Shown piece by piece: positions 33,527-40,631 of a DNA stretch of 64,000 bases. The DNA lies in contig JAWKVP010000008.1 in NCBI GenBank assembly GCA_041398005.1, positions 62,001 through 126,000 on the forward strand, in the 5' to 3' direction. The notes under the pieces were generated by a model. That model was not told where the DNA came from and ran no database searches. It worked only from the letters and a program-made list of their open reading frames with translations. The DNA is from JAGREO01 sp020446285. Lineage in GTDB: Bacteria > Pseudomonadota > Alphaproteobacteria > Geminicoccales > Geminicoccaceae. A program made the position numbers and the translations under genes. Numbering within the stretch: position 1 is the first letter of the stretch; every line of letters begins with the position of its first letter.

Positions 33527-35513
33527 AGCGGAGTTCCGTATCGAACGAGCTGTAGATCGGCCACTGGTTCCAGGCGAGCTGTTCGAGCGATGCCGGCGGC
33601 TGTTCGAGGCGAACGCGATAGGCCCAGATATTGGCCATGACCTTCTTGGCGTAGAGCCGGGTTTCCGGAATGGGAACGCTTTCGAGGAAGAGCAGGGGAT
33701 CGTTGTTCAGGTCGCTGAACCGGTCGACCCAGTCGTCGAGGCGCTTGAGCCCGGCATTGTAGGCGACCACCGTGTGGATGAGACTGCCATTGATGATCCC
33801 GTTGTCGAGGAGCCGTTCGACATAGGCCTGACCGATGGTCATGTTGGTCACCGGATCCCCGAGCGTGTCGGCGCCGGCATAATCGACATCGGTCTTGCGG
33901 GCGACGACCTTCGCCGTGCTGGGCAGGACCTGCATGATGCCGAGCGCACCGGCGCTGCTTTTTGCCGCCGGATCGAAGCCGCTTTCCGCCCGCATCAGCG
34001 AGAACAGCACGGCACGGTCGATGCGGTAGCCGTTTTCGGGCTGCCACGCCGGGAGGGGATACATCGCACCGTCATGCCTGCGTCCGTCCTGCAGCCGCAG
34101 GCGCTGGGCGACGCGCATCTGTGCCGCCGGCAGGCGAAGGCTCTCGGCGAGGGCGGCAAGCGCCTCGGTGAGCTTCGGACGCGCGCGCGCCGCGAGCTTG
34201 CGGATTTCCTTCTCGGCGAGCCCCGGCCGGTTCACCTGGCCGAGTGCTATGGCACGCACGGCTCCCGGAAAGCTCGTGAGCGTGTTCCGCATGTCCGGGT
34301 TCAGCCCGGATTCGTGCCAGTCGAAGGCGATCGGCAGTCCGAGAAGGCCGCGGGCGAGCAGTCCGTAGAACTCGTCGCTGGCGGCCGCCGCCTGTTCGAG
34401 GAAAACCCTGTGCAGCTCGGGCTTGCGCAGGGCGAGTGCCGCCCGTGCGGCCCAGAAGGCGGCCGATGCGGCTTCCTCGCCGGGAACGCTGGCCTGGGCC
34501 ATCGTCGAGAAATGCTCGAATGCCTTGCCGATCTCGCCGAGCCGCCAGGCGGCGAGGCCGGCGGTCCAGTGCATGCGCGGTTCGATCCTGCCCGATCTGC
34601 GCGCCGCCGGTGCGGCATAGTCGAGGGCCTTGCGGTCCATGCGATTGGCGAAATAGCCCTTGGCGATGGTCCAGCGGGCGATATCCTGTTCCACCGTGTC
34701 GGCGGCGCGGGAATCGGCGTGCCTGAGCAGGCCCGTCGCCTGTGTCGGCCGGTCCTTGCTGACCAGTTCGCCGATGGCCTCGAGCCAGGACTGCACGACC
34801 GAAGTCTGCAATCTCGACCGCTTCGTCCCGCTCACATATTCCGTCTTGCGCTCTTCGAGCAGTTCCTGCCCGGAACCGCCGAGAAAACCGGCCACCGGCT
34901 TCTTCGGTTCCGGCACGCCGGGCACATGACGGCTGACCGCCAGCCGGTAGATGGATGCCGCCTGCGGCAGATCGGCATAGGCATCGAGCCAGTCGGCGAG
35001 TTCGGCATATTTCGACCGGTAGGCGGTCGGATGCAGGTAGCGCTGGGCGAGCACATGGCCCATGAGCACGTCATTGTCCAGCTGGCGGATGACATGATCG
35101 GCGTCGCGCCAGTGCCCGTCTTCCTGCAGGTCGAAGATCTTCTCGTAGCGGGCGATATCCGCCGCCTCGAGAGGTTGCGGCAGCGGGCCGAGCCGGGTGG
35201 GTATGTCCGCGTCCGGATTGAGACGGGCGACCTTCACATTCTTCCCGGTCCCGGTCTCCCCGCTTCCGGTCTCCCCGCTCGCGGCCTCCCCGGTTCCGGC
35301 CTTTCCGGACCCGGCGCGTGCGGGCCGCTCCTCGAGGGATTGCGCTCCCGCCGACTGGGCCATCGCTCCGGCCGGCAAGCCGTCCGCGCCGATGCCGGGT
35401 GCGGCGAGCAGGGCTGCCGCGACGAAAACCGTCCGCAGGAATCCCGCCCGACGGATGGCTGGCATCCGTTCGACGGTGCCGGCGGTGGCGGATCCGGTCA
35501 TCCACGCCATCAT
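33510..35513 (-). CDS. Soluble lytic murein transglycosylase (Slt family)
   Basis: About 667 residues. A signal peptide (RAGFLRTVFVAAALLAAPGIG) is followed by a repetitive Gly/Ser/Thr/Glu linker (SGKAGTGEAASGETGSGETG), long helical superhelical repeats, and a C-terminal catalytic domain. The catalytic glutamate lies in FSLMRAESGFDPAAKSSAG, followed by LGIMQVLPSTAK and AYNAGLKRLDDW. The enzyme cleaves peptidoglycan in the periplasm to 1,6-anhydromuropeptides. The start is uncertain: the ATG at 35513 lies one base after the preceding stop, while an ATG at 35465 gives a shorter signal region. Confidence 0.92.
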   Translation of the reverse strand: MMAWMTGSATAGTVERMPAIRRAGFLRTVFVAAALLAAPGIGADGLPAGAMAQSAGAQSLEERPARAGSGKAGTGEAASGETGSGETGTGKNVKVARLNPDADIPTRLGPLPQPLEAADIARYEKIFDLQEDGHWRDADHVIRQLDNDVLMGHVLAQRYLHPTAYRSKYAELADWLDAYADLPQAASIYRLAVSRHVPGVPEPKKPVAGFLGGSGQELLEERKTEYVSGTKRSRLQTSVVQSWLEAIGELVSKDRPTQATGLLRHADSRAADTVEQDIARWTIAKGYFANRMDRKALDYAAPAARRSGRIEPRMHWTAGLAAWRLGEIGKAFEHFSTMAQASVPGEEAASAAFWAARAALALRKPELHRVFLEQAAAASDEFYGLLARGLLGLPIAFDWHESGLNPDMRNTLTSFPGAVRAIALGQVNRPGLAEKEIRKLAARARPKLTEALAALAESLRLPAAQMRVAQRLRLQDGRRHDGAMYPLPAWQPENGYRIDRAVLFSLMRAESGFDPAAKSSAGALGIMQVLPSTAKVVARKTDVDYAGADTLGDPVTNMTIGQAYVERLLDNGIINGSLIHTVVAYNAGLKRLDDWVDRFSDLNNDPLLFLESVPIPETRLYAKKVMANIWAYRVRLEQPPASLEQLAWNQWPIYSSFDTELRYARSH

Positions 35514-35514
35514 G

Positions 35515-36438
35515 CTAGTGAACGCTCCGTGCACCGGCTTCGTCGAGCCATTCGCTGATGGTCAGGAGATCGTTCCAGGCATCCTTCTTCTTGACCGGCT
35601 GTCGCAGCAGATAGGCCGGATGGAACATGACGATCGCCGGAATCGTCCGGCTTCCGTCGCCGACGGGAAAGGCCATGTGGCGGCCGCGAAGCCGCGTCAC
35701 GCCCTCGCTGACACCGAGCAGGGTGCGCGCCGCGGTTCCACCGACGAAAACGATGACACCGGGATCGAGAATTTCCACCTGCCGTTCGAGAAAGGGCTGG
35801 CAGACCGCGATTTCCATCGCCGTCGGCGTGCGGTTGCCCGGCGGGCGCCAGAAGATTGCGTTGGTGATCCACACCCTTGTACGATCGAGACCGATGGTCG
35901 CGAGCATCCGGTCGAGCAACTGTCCGCTTGGACCGACGAACGGCTTACCCTGCCTGTCTTCCTGCGCGCCGGGCGCCTCGCCGATGAGCATGATCCGGGC
36001 TTGCGGGTTGCCATCGCCGAAACAGAGACGGTTGGCCGTGCGCCGGAGCGCACATCCGTCGAAGCTGCGCAGGGCATCCTCGATTTCGGCGAGCGTCCCG
36101 CAGCGTGCGGCGATTTCGCGCGCGCCCTCGACGGCATCCGGCGACCGTCGCCCGGTCTGGGGAAGCTGCCGGTCCGCATCCTCCCGCATCCCCCGGACAA
36201 CCGCCCCGGCCGCCATTCCCCGGCCCGGACGCACGCTGCCCGGACGCACGCTGCCCGAATGCACGTCACCCGAATACGCGTCGTCCGAATGCACGCCGGA
36301 GGTGGGCAGGTCATGGGACTGCCGGTCGTCGGCAAAGGCCGTGGGTACGTCATGCACGCAAGCGTCCACGCCCATGGATTCATACCAGGACAGCCAGATC
36401 TCGACCGCTGCGCCTGTTCCGCCGGTCGCGGACTCCAT
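35515..36438 (-). CDS. Uracil-DNA glycosylase, family 4/5 type
   Basis: A 307-residue DNA-repair enzyme removing uracil. The catalytic motif is GEAPGAQEDRQGKPFVGPSG, followed by TNAIFWRPPGNRTPT and the C-terminal MFHPAYLLRQP loop. The segment FDGCALRRTANRLCFGDG is typical of alphaproteobacterial members, which keep only some of the iron-sulfur cysteines. Residues 47-71 are five pentads (SGVHS, DDAYS, GDVHS, GSVRP, GSVRP) encoded by 15-bp repeats in the N-terminal linker. Start 36438 has AGGAG seven bases away. The transglycosylase gene follows at once. Confidence 0.9.
   Translation of the reverse strand: MESATGGTGAAVEIWLSWYESMGVDACVHDVPTAFADDRQSHDLPTSGVHSDDAYSGDVHSGSVRPGSVRPGRGMAAGAVVRGMREDADRQLPQTGRRSPDAVEGAREIAARCGTLAEIEDALRSFDGCALRRTANRLCFGDGNPQARIMLIGEAPGAQEDRQGKPFVGPSGQLLDRMLATIGLDRTRVWITNAIFWRPPGNRTPTAMEIAVCQPFLERQVEILDPGVIVFVGGTAARTLLGVSEGVTRLRGRHMAFPVGDGSRTIPAIVMFHPAYLLRQPVKKKDAWNDLLTISEWLDEAGARSVH
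36225..36299. repeat. Five 15-bp direct repeats inside the glycosylase gene
   Basis: Units at 36225, 36240, 36255, 36270 and 36285 share CCGRAYGCACG. The first two are identical (CCGGACGCACGCTGC). The period of 15 keeps the frame and adds pentapeptides to a linker before the catalytic domain. Confidence 0.75.
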
Positions 36439-36518
36439 GGGGATCTCCTGCGTCGTCAAGCCAAACCCTGAACCGACCGGAACCGTCTGGGAGTCCGTCG
36501 ATCCGACACATTGTTCAC

Positions 36519-36630
36519 GCGAAGCGCTCGCTTCGCCCGTGCTCCTCTCGAATGGGTGGAGTAAGCCAAGAGACTTGCGACTGCAAGTGCCTAGAATGGC
36601 ACAGGGCCGCGTGACAAATGTCACACGGCC
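36519..36630. promoter_or_regulatory. Two strong dyads in the 318-bp gap 36439-36756
   Basis: GCGAAGCGCTCGCTTCGC (36519-36536) has an 8-bp stem with a two-base loop. GGCCGCGTGACA-AA-TGTCACACGGCC (36605-36630) has a 12-bp stem with one mismatch and is followed on the plus strand by GTGTTTTG. The core GTGACAAATGTCAC is a perfect dyad. They may terminate transcription or bind a regulator upstream of the glycosylase gene. I see no gene in this gap. Confidence 0.5.
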
Positions 36631-36756
36631 GTGTTTTGTACATCGCGCGGTACGCCTTGGCGACTTTTCACCGATCCGGGCCGGAATTCGGCCATGCGAA
36701 GCGCTTCATGGTGCGAGGCATGGCCGGAACAGCACAGTCGTCGGGGAATGTCCGCC

Positions 36757-36960
36757 TCAGATATCACGGAACGGAATCGGCCGCCCCTCGCGGTCCACGA
36801 CGAGCTTGCCGCTCTCATCCTGGCCGGCTATGTAACGACCATGACCGACCGCAGTTCCGACGTACAGCGCGGGCTTGATCTTCTTGCCATCGAACGTCTT
36901 CAACTGCTGAGCAGGACCACGAGCCGTGGGGTCGTTCTTGCTCTTCGACATCTTCAACAT
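36757..36960 (-). CDS. Small conserved alphaproteobacterial protein of unknown function
   Basis: A 67-residue basic protein, MLKMSKSKNDPTARGP onward, with TFDGKKIKPALYVGTAVGHG in the middle. I recall close relatives (MSKSKNDPTARGPAQQ type) in many Rhizobiales, always short, with no assigned role. GGAG lies eight bases before the ATG at 36960; a second ATG is three codons in. It is divergent from the TPR lipoprotein gene. High lysine content and small size suggest a nucleic-acid or ribosome-associated role, but that is a guess. Confidence 0.75.
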   Translation of the reverse strand: MLKMSKSKNDPTARGPAQQLKTFDGKKIKPALYVGTAVGHGRYIAGQDESGKLVVDREGRPIPFRDI

Positions 36961-36990
36961 ATCGGCTTCTCCAGCTTAAGGGCGGCTCGC

Positions 36991-38784
36991 GTGCGATCTA
37001 CCGGCTACCCCCACTTTTCGACGTCTAAATGGTCAAAGGGCCCGTCTCCGTCAAGGACGAAGATCTCGGCGGGTGCCGGACTGGTCCTCGCCTTCACGCT
37101 CGGCGCCTGCATCGGCGATCCTTCCGGACTGGGGCGTCCGGGTGTCGGCGCGGCGCGCGCGGTCGAGGTGTCGCATGGCGATGTCTCCATCGCCGGCTCC
37201 TATCTCGCCGGCCGTGTCGCGCTCGACGAGGGCAACATGCTGGAAGCCGCCGACAATTTCGAGGTGGCACTGTCGGCCGAACCCGACGACAGCGACCTGC
37301 GCCGGCAGATCTTCGTGCTGCGCCTCGCCGGCGGCGATCTGGAGCGTGCGGTCGATGTCGCGGGCGATCTCCTCGAACTCGGCATCGAGAGCGACGAGGC
37401 GCGGATGCTGCTCGCCTTCGCCGCATTGCGGGACGGACGCCTCGACGAGACGCGCGACCGTCTCTCGGAGATCGGGCCGGGCGGCATCTCGGGCATGGTC
37501 GGCCCGCTGCTCCTCGACTGGCTGCTGTTCGCCGAGGGCGCATCGGATGAGGCACTCGCGGCCCTTTCGGAGGCTGACGGCGGCGACGGACTGGCGCTCG
37601 TGCGCACCTATCATCACGCATCGATGCTCGCGACCCTCGGGCGCAACGAGGAGGCCCGCGACGTTCTCGAGCCGGCGGTGGACATCTCCGCGCGAATCCC
37701 GACCCGCCTGCTGATGGCGCTCGTCGGCATCCGCGAGCGGCTCGGCCTGAAGGATGAGGCGCTCGCGGCGCTCGACGGCCAGCTGGCACTCGCGCCGGAG
37801 GATACGGTGGTCATCGACCTGCGCCGCACGCTGGTCGCCGGCGAGACGGTCGGGATGCCGATCAGGGACGCATCGACGGGCATGGCCGATGCGCTTTTGA
37901 GCCTCGCCCGCGCACTCGGCGACCAGCGCGGTGGCGGGCAGGCGCTGTTGCTTGCGCGTCTCGCCTCGTTTCTGGCGCCGGAGGACGGCGATACCTGGCT
38001 GTTCATCGCCCGGCAGATGCTCGCCGAGAACAATGTGCCGCTGGCACTGGACGCGCTCGACGAGGTGGGCGGCGACAGCCTGTTCACCTGGGATGCGGAC
38101 CTTCTCCGCGCGCAGGCCTACAACGTCACCGGGCGTAACGAGGAGGCATTCGCGCTTCTCGAGGAAATGGGCGAACGCCGGCCCGAACGGATCGACGCGC
38201 TGGTCTCGCTCGGCGACATGCTGCGCCGCGAGGAACGCTATGCCGAGGCGGAGGTCGCCTACAGCGAGGCCATCTCGCGGATCCGCGAGATGGGCCCCGA
38301 CAACTGGCGGCTGCTCTATGCGCGGGGCATCACCTACGAGCGTACCGATCGCTGGGAACTGGCGGAGGCCGATTTTCTCGCGGCACTCGATCTGGAACCG
38401 GAACAGCCCTTCGTTCTCAACTATCTGGGATACAGCTGGGTCGACAAGGGCCTCAATCTCGATCGCGCGACGGACATGCTCCACCGGGCGGTGGAGCTGC
38501 GTCCCAAGGACGGTTTCATCGTCGACAGCCTCGGCTGGGCGTTCTTCCGTCTCGGCCGGTTCGAGGATGCGGTTGTCAATCTCGAACGCGCGGTCGAACT
38601 GCAGCCCGACGATCCGGTCATCAACGATCATCTGGGCGATGCCTACTGGCGGGTCGGACGCCAGCGCGAGGCCCGTTTCCAGTGGGAGCGCACCCTGATC
38701 TTCGATCCCGAGGAAGGCGAGGCCGGGAAGATCCGGCTCAAGCTCGAGGAGGGCCTGCCGCCGAGCGATGCGGAGCGTGGCTGA
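36991..38784 (+). CDS. Tetratricopeptide-repeat lipoprotein
   Basis: A 597-residue TPR protein. From the proposed GTG start at 36991 (AAGGG nine bases upstream) a hydrophobic segment ends in LAFTLGAC, a lipobox with Cys40, so it should be anchored to a membrane. The rest is helical repeats, clearest near the end (FVLNYLGYSWVDKGLNLDRA, then DGFIVDSLGWAFFRLGRFED). Orthologues next to ispE are common in alphaproteobacteria. The nearest ATG at 37029 is in another frame. The last 17 bp overlap ispE. It probably serves as an envelope scaffold; no partner can be named. Confidence 0.85.
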   Translation: MRSTGYPHFSTSKWSKGPSPSRTKISAGAGLVLAFTLGACIGDPSGLGRPGVGAARAVEVSHGDVSIAGSYLAGRVALDEGNMLEAADNFEVALSAEPDDSDLRRQIFVLRLAGGDLERAVDVAGDLLELGIESDEARMLLAFAALRDGRLDETRDRLSEIGPGGISGMVGPLLLDWLLFAEGASDEALAALSEADGGDGLALVRTYHHASMLATLGRNEEARDVLEPAVDISARIPTRLLMALVGIRERLGLKDEALAALDGQLALAPEDTVVIDLRRTLVAGETVGMPIRDASTGMADALLSLARALGDQRGGGQALLLARLASFLAPEDGDTWLFIARQMLAENNVPLALDALDEVGGDSLFTWDADLLRAQAYNVTGRNEEAFALLEEMGERRPERIDALVSLGDMLRREERYAEAEVAYSEAISRIREMGPDNWRLLYARGITYERTDRWELAEADFLAALDLEPEQPFVLNYLGYSWVDKGLNLDRATDMLHRAVELRPKDGFIVDSLGWAFFRLGRFEDAVVNLERAVELQPDDPVINDHLGDAYWRVGRQREARFQWERTLIFDPEEGEAGKIRLKLEEGLPPSDAERG

Positions 38785-39682
38785 GGACGGGCCGGACATC
38801 GCCGAACGCGCGCGGGCCAAGATCAATCTCGACCTGCTGATCCTCGGCCGCCGCGAGGATGGCTATCACGAACTCGACAGCCTCGTCGTGTTCGCCGGTC
38901 CGGCCGACAGGCTGGTCCTGCGCGCATCCGGCGACTGGACCATCGACGGTTCCGGCCCCTTTGCGGACAGTCTGCCGGACATGGCGGACAATATCGTCTA
39001 TCGCTCCGCAAGGCGCCTTCAGGCGGAGTCGGGTGCCGGCGGTCCCTGCCGCATCGCGCTCGAAAAGAACCTGCCGGTGGCAAGCGGCATCGGTGGCGGC
39101 TCGGCCGATGCCGCCGCGACCCTGCGCGGCCTGCGCCGCCTGTGGTCGCTGCCGGTCGAGGATGAGCGGCTGCGCGAGATCGGTGCCGAACTCGGTGCCG
39201 ACGTGCCGGTCTGCCTGTTCGGCGAGCCGGCGCGGATGCGCGGGATCGGCGAGCGCCTCGACCCCGTGCGCGCCCTGCCCGAAATTCCGCTGGTGCTGGT
39301 CAATCCGGGCTTCGCGGTCTCCACCGGGTCGGTGTTCCGCGCGCTCGATCACGACACTGACGCGCTCTTCCGCCCGCCGCTGCCCATGGGCGCGAGCCTC
39401 GTCCAGTTCGCGGTCTGGCTGCAATCGAGCCGCAACGATCTGGAACCGCCGGCGCTTTCGATCGAGCCGCGCATCGGCACCGTCCTCGACGCGCTCCGGT
39501 CGATGGATGACGTGATCGTCGCCCGCATGTCGGGCAGCGGTGCCACCTGCTTCGCCATCTTCCGCACCATGGCCTCGGCACAGGCGGCGCAGGCCCGGCT
39601 GCGCGCCAGCGAGCCCGGATGGTGGGTGCAGGCGACGGTAGCCGGAACGCCGATGCCGGCGCCGGGAGCGCATTGCGGATGA
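38768..39682 (+). CDS. ispE: 4-diphosphocytidyl-2-C-methyl-D-erythritol kinase
   Basis: A 304-residue GHMP kinase of the non-mevalonate isoprenoid pathway, phosphorylating CDP-methylerythritol with ATP. The N-terminal substrate motif is AKINLDLLILGRREDGYHEL (K18). The ATP-binding glycine-rich loop is LPVASGIGGGSADAAA, about 102-117. The C-terminal motif is ARMSGSGATCFAIF. It overlaps the TPR gene by 17 bp and the next gene by four (ATGA), so the three form an operon. The downstream pathway gene dxs and ispA are also in this window, at 49.7-52.6 kb. Confidence 0.95.
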   Translation: MRSVAEDGPDIAERARAKINLDLLILGRREDGYHELDSLVVFAGPADRLVLRASGDWTIDGSGPFADSLPDMADNIVYRSARRLQAESGAGGPCRIALEKNLPVASGIGGGSADAAATLRGLRRLWSLPVEDERLREIGAELGADVPVCLFGEPARMRGIGERLDPVRALPEIPLVLVNPGFAVSTGSVFRALDHDTDALFRPPLPMGASLVQFAVWLQSSRNDLEPPALSIEPRIGTVLDALRSMDDVIVARMSGSGATCFAIFRTMASAQAAQARLRASEPGWWVQATVAGTPMPAPGAHCG

Positions 39683-40425
39683 TCCTCGTCGCCACCGATT
39701 TCGGCCTCTGTGGCTCCTACACCGGCGAGATCATGGCGGTGTTCGCGCGTGGTGCTCCCGAGATTCCGGCCATCATGCTGATCGCCGATTTCCCGCCCTT
39801 CGCGCCGAAGCTCGCCGCCTATCATCTGGCGGCGCTGTTCGAACGGAGCGAACCGGGCGACGTACTCGTCGGTGTCGTCGATCCCGGCGTCGGCAGCGAC
39901 CGGCTGCCGCTGGCCATCGAGGCGGACGGTCGCTGGCTCGTGGGGCCGGACAACGGCCTCTTCGAACCGGTCATGCGCCGCGCCCGCTCGTTCGCCTGTC
40001 ACGCCATCGAATGGCGGCCGGAACATCTTTCGGCGAGCTTTCACGGCCGCGATCTCTTCGCCCCCGTCGCCATCCGCCTCGCGCGCGGCGACAGGCCAGC
40101 GCTCCGTCCGGTCCGGCCCATGGATTGCGGCGACTGGCCGGACGATCTTGCCGCCGTCGTGCATGTCGACCGATACGGCAATCTCATCACCGGCTTGCGC
40201 GCGTCGTTCATGGCCGCTGGCGCCGTCATTGATATGGCCGGGCAGAGTGTCGCCCGATGCCGCACCTTCTCCGATCGTGCGAAAGGCGGGCTTTTCTACT
40301 ATGAAAACAGCGCCGGCCTGATCGAGATTGCCGCCACCTGCGCAAGTGCCGCATCGATCACTGGTCTGAGCGTGGGCGACAGCATCACACTCGAGTTGCA
40401 AGAGCCCCCGCAAGATCCTATCTAG
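39679..40425 (+). CDS. SAM hydrolase / SAM hydroxide adenosyltransferase (DUF62)
   Basis: A 248-residue member of the DUF62 family related to fluorinase and chlorinase. Most bacterial members hydrolyse S-adenosylmethionine to adenosine and methionine. Conserved features are VATDFGLCGSYTGEI at the N-terminus (D7), VVDPGVGSDR, GPDNGLFEPV and the C-terminal half VDRYGNLITGLRAS. The extended loop of fluorinases is not seen. The ATG overlaps the ispE TGA. The TAG stop is the first part of an extragenic palindrome. Its biological role is unsettled. Confidence 0.88.
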   Translation: MILVATDFGLCGSYTGEIMAVFARGAPEIPAIMLIADFPPFAPKLAAYHLAALFERSEPGDVLVGVVDPGVGSDRLPLAIEADGRWLVGPDNGLFEPVMRRARSFACHAIEWRPEHLSASFHGRDLFAPVAIRLARGDRPALRPVRPMDCGDWPDDLAAVVHVDRYGNLITGLRASFMAAGAVIDMAGQSVARCRTFSDRAKGGLFYYENSAGLIEIAATCASAASITGLSVGDSITLELQEPPQDPI

Positions 40426-40480
40426 AGCATCGATCCAGACAGATCGTACGGATCTGTCTGGACAAATTGATGCAAAAACA
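40421..40480. repeat. Rhizobial-type extragenic palindrome, copy 1
   Basis: The element begins TCTAGAGCATC and ends GATGCAAAAACA. The centre CCAGACAGATC-GTACG-GATCTGTCTGG is a perfect 11-bp stem, and GCATC/GATGC pair outside it. A copy with about 80 percent identity lies at 52977-53034. CTAGAGCATC-type palindromes are widespread between genes in Rhizobiales. Here it supplies the stop codon of the SAM hydrolase and could act as its transcript end. Confidence 0.82.
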
Positions 40481-40538
40481 AGAGCTGGTGTATTGGCGAA
40501 TGAACGAAGTGAATGCGCCGGTGCACCAGACAGCGCGT

Positions 40539-40612
40539 TGGGGCGTAGCCAAGCGGTAAGGCAGTGGGTTTTGGTCCCTCGATCCCAGGTTCGAATCCTG
40601 GCGCCCCAGCCA
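40539..40612 (+). tRNA. tRNA-Gln (anticodon TTG)
   Basis: A 74-base gene including the encoded CCA. The acceptor stem TGGGGCG (40539-40545) pairs with CGCCCCA (40602-40608), the discriminator is G, and CCA is at 40610-40612. The D-arm region is TAGCCAAGCGGTAAGGC and the T-arm is CCAGG-TTCGAAT-CCTGG. The anticodon loop TTTTGGT (40569-40575) places TTG at 40571-40573. The anticodon stem GTGGG/CCCTC has one T-T mismatch at the second pair (positions 28-42), otherwise the cloverleaf is regular. No integrase lies beside it. Confidence 0.96.
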
Positions 40613-40631
40613 TCGGCCGAGCGAAACCCGT

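Noticed and set aside
37029..37550. ATG-started ORF (MVKGPVSVKD) as the start of the TPR gene
   Set aside because: It is in a different frame and breaks the TPR protein; the GTG at 36991 gives a signal with a lipobox in the correct frame.
40539..40612. tRNA-Gln as an integration site of a mobile element
   Set aside because: No integrase, no repeated tRNA 3' end and no phage genes are seen nearby.
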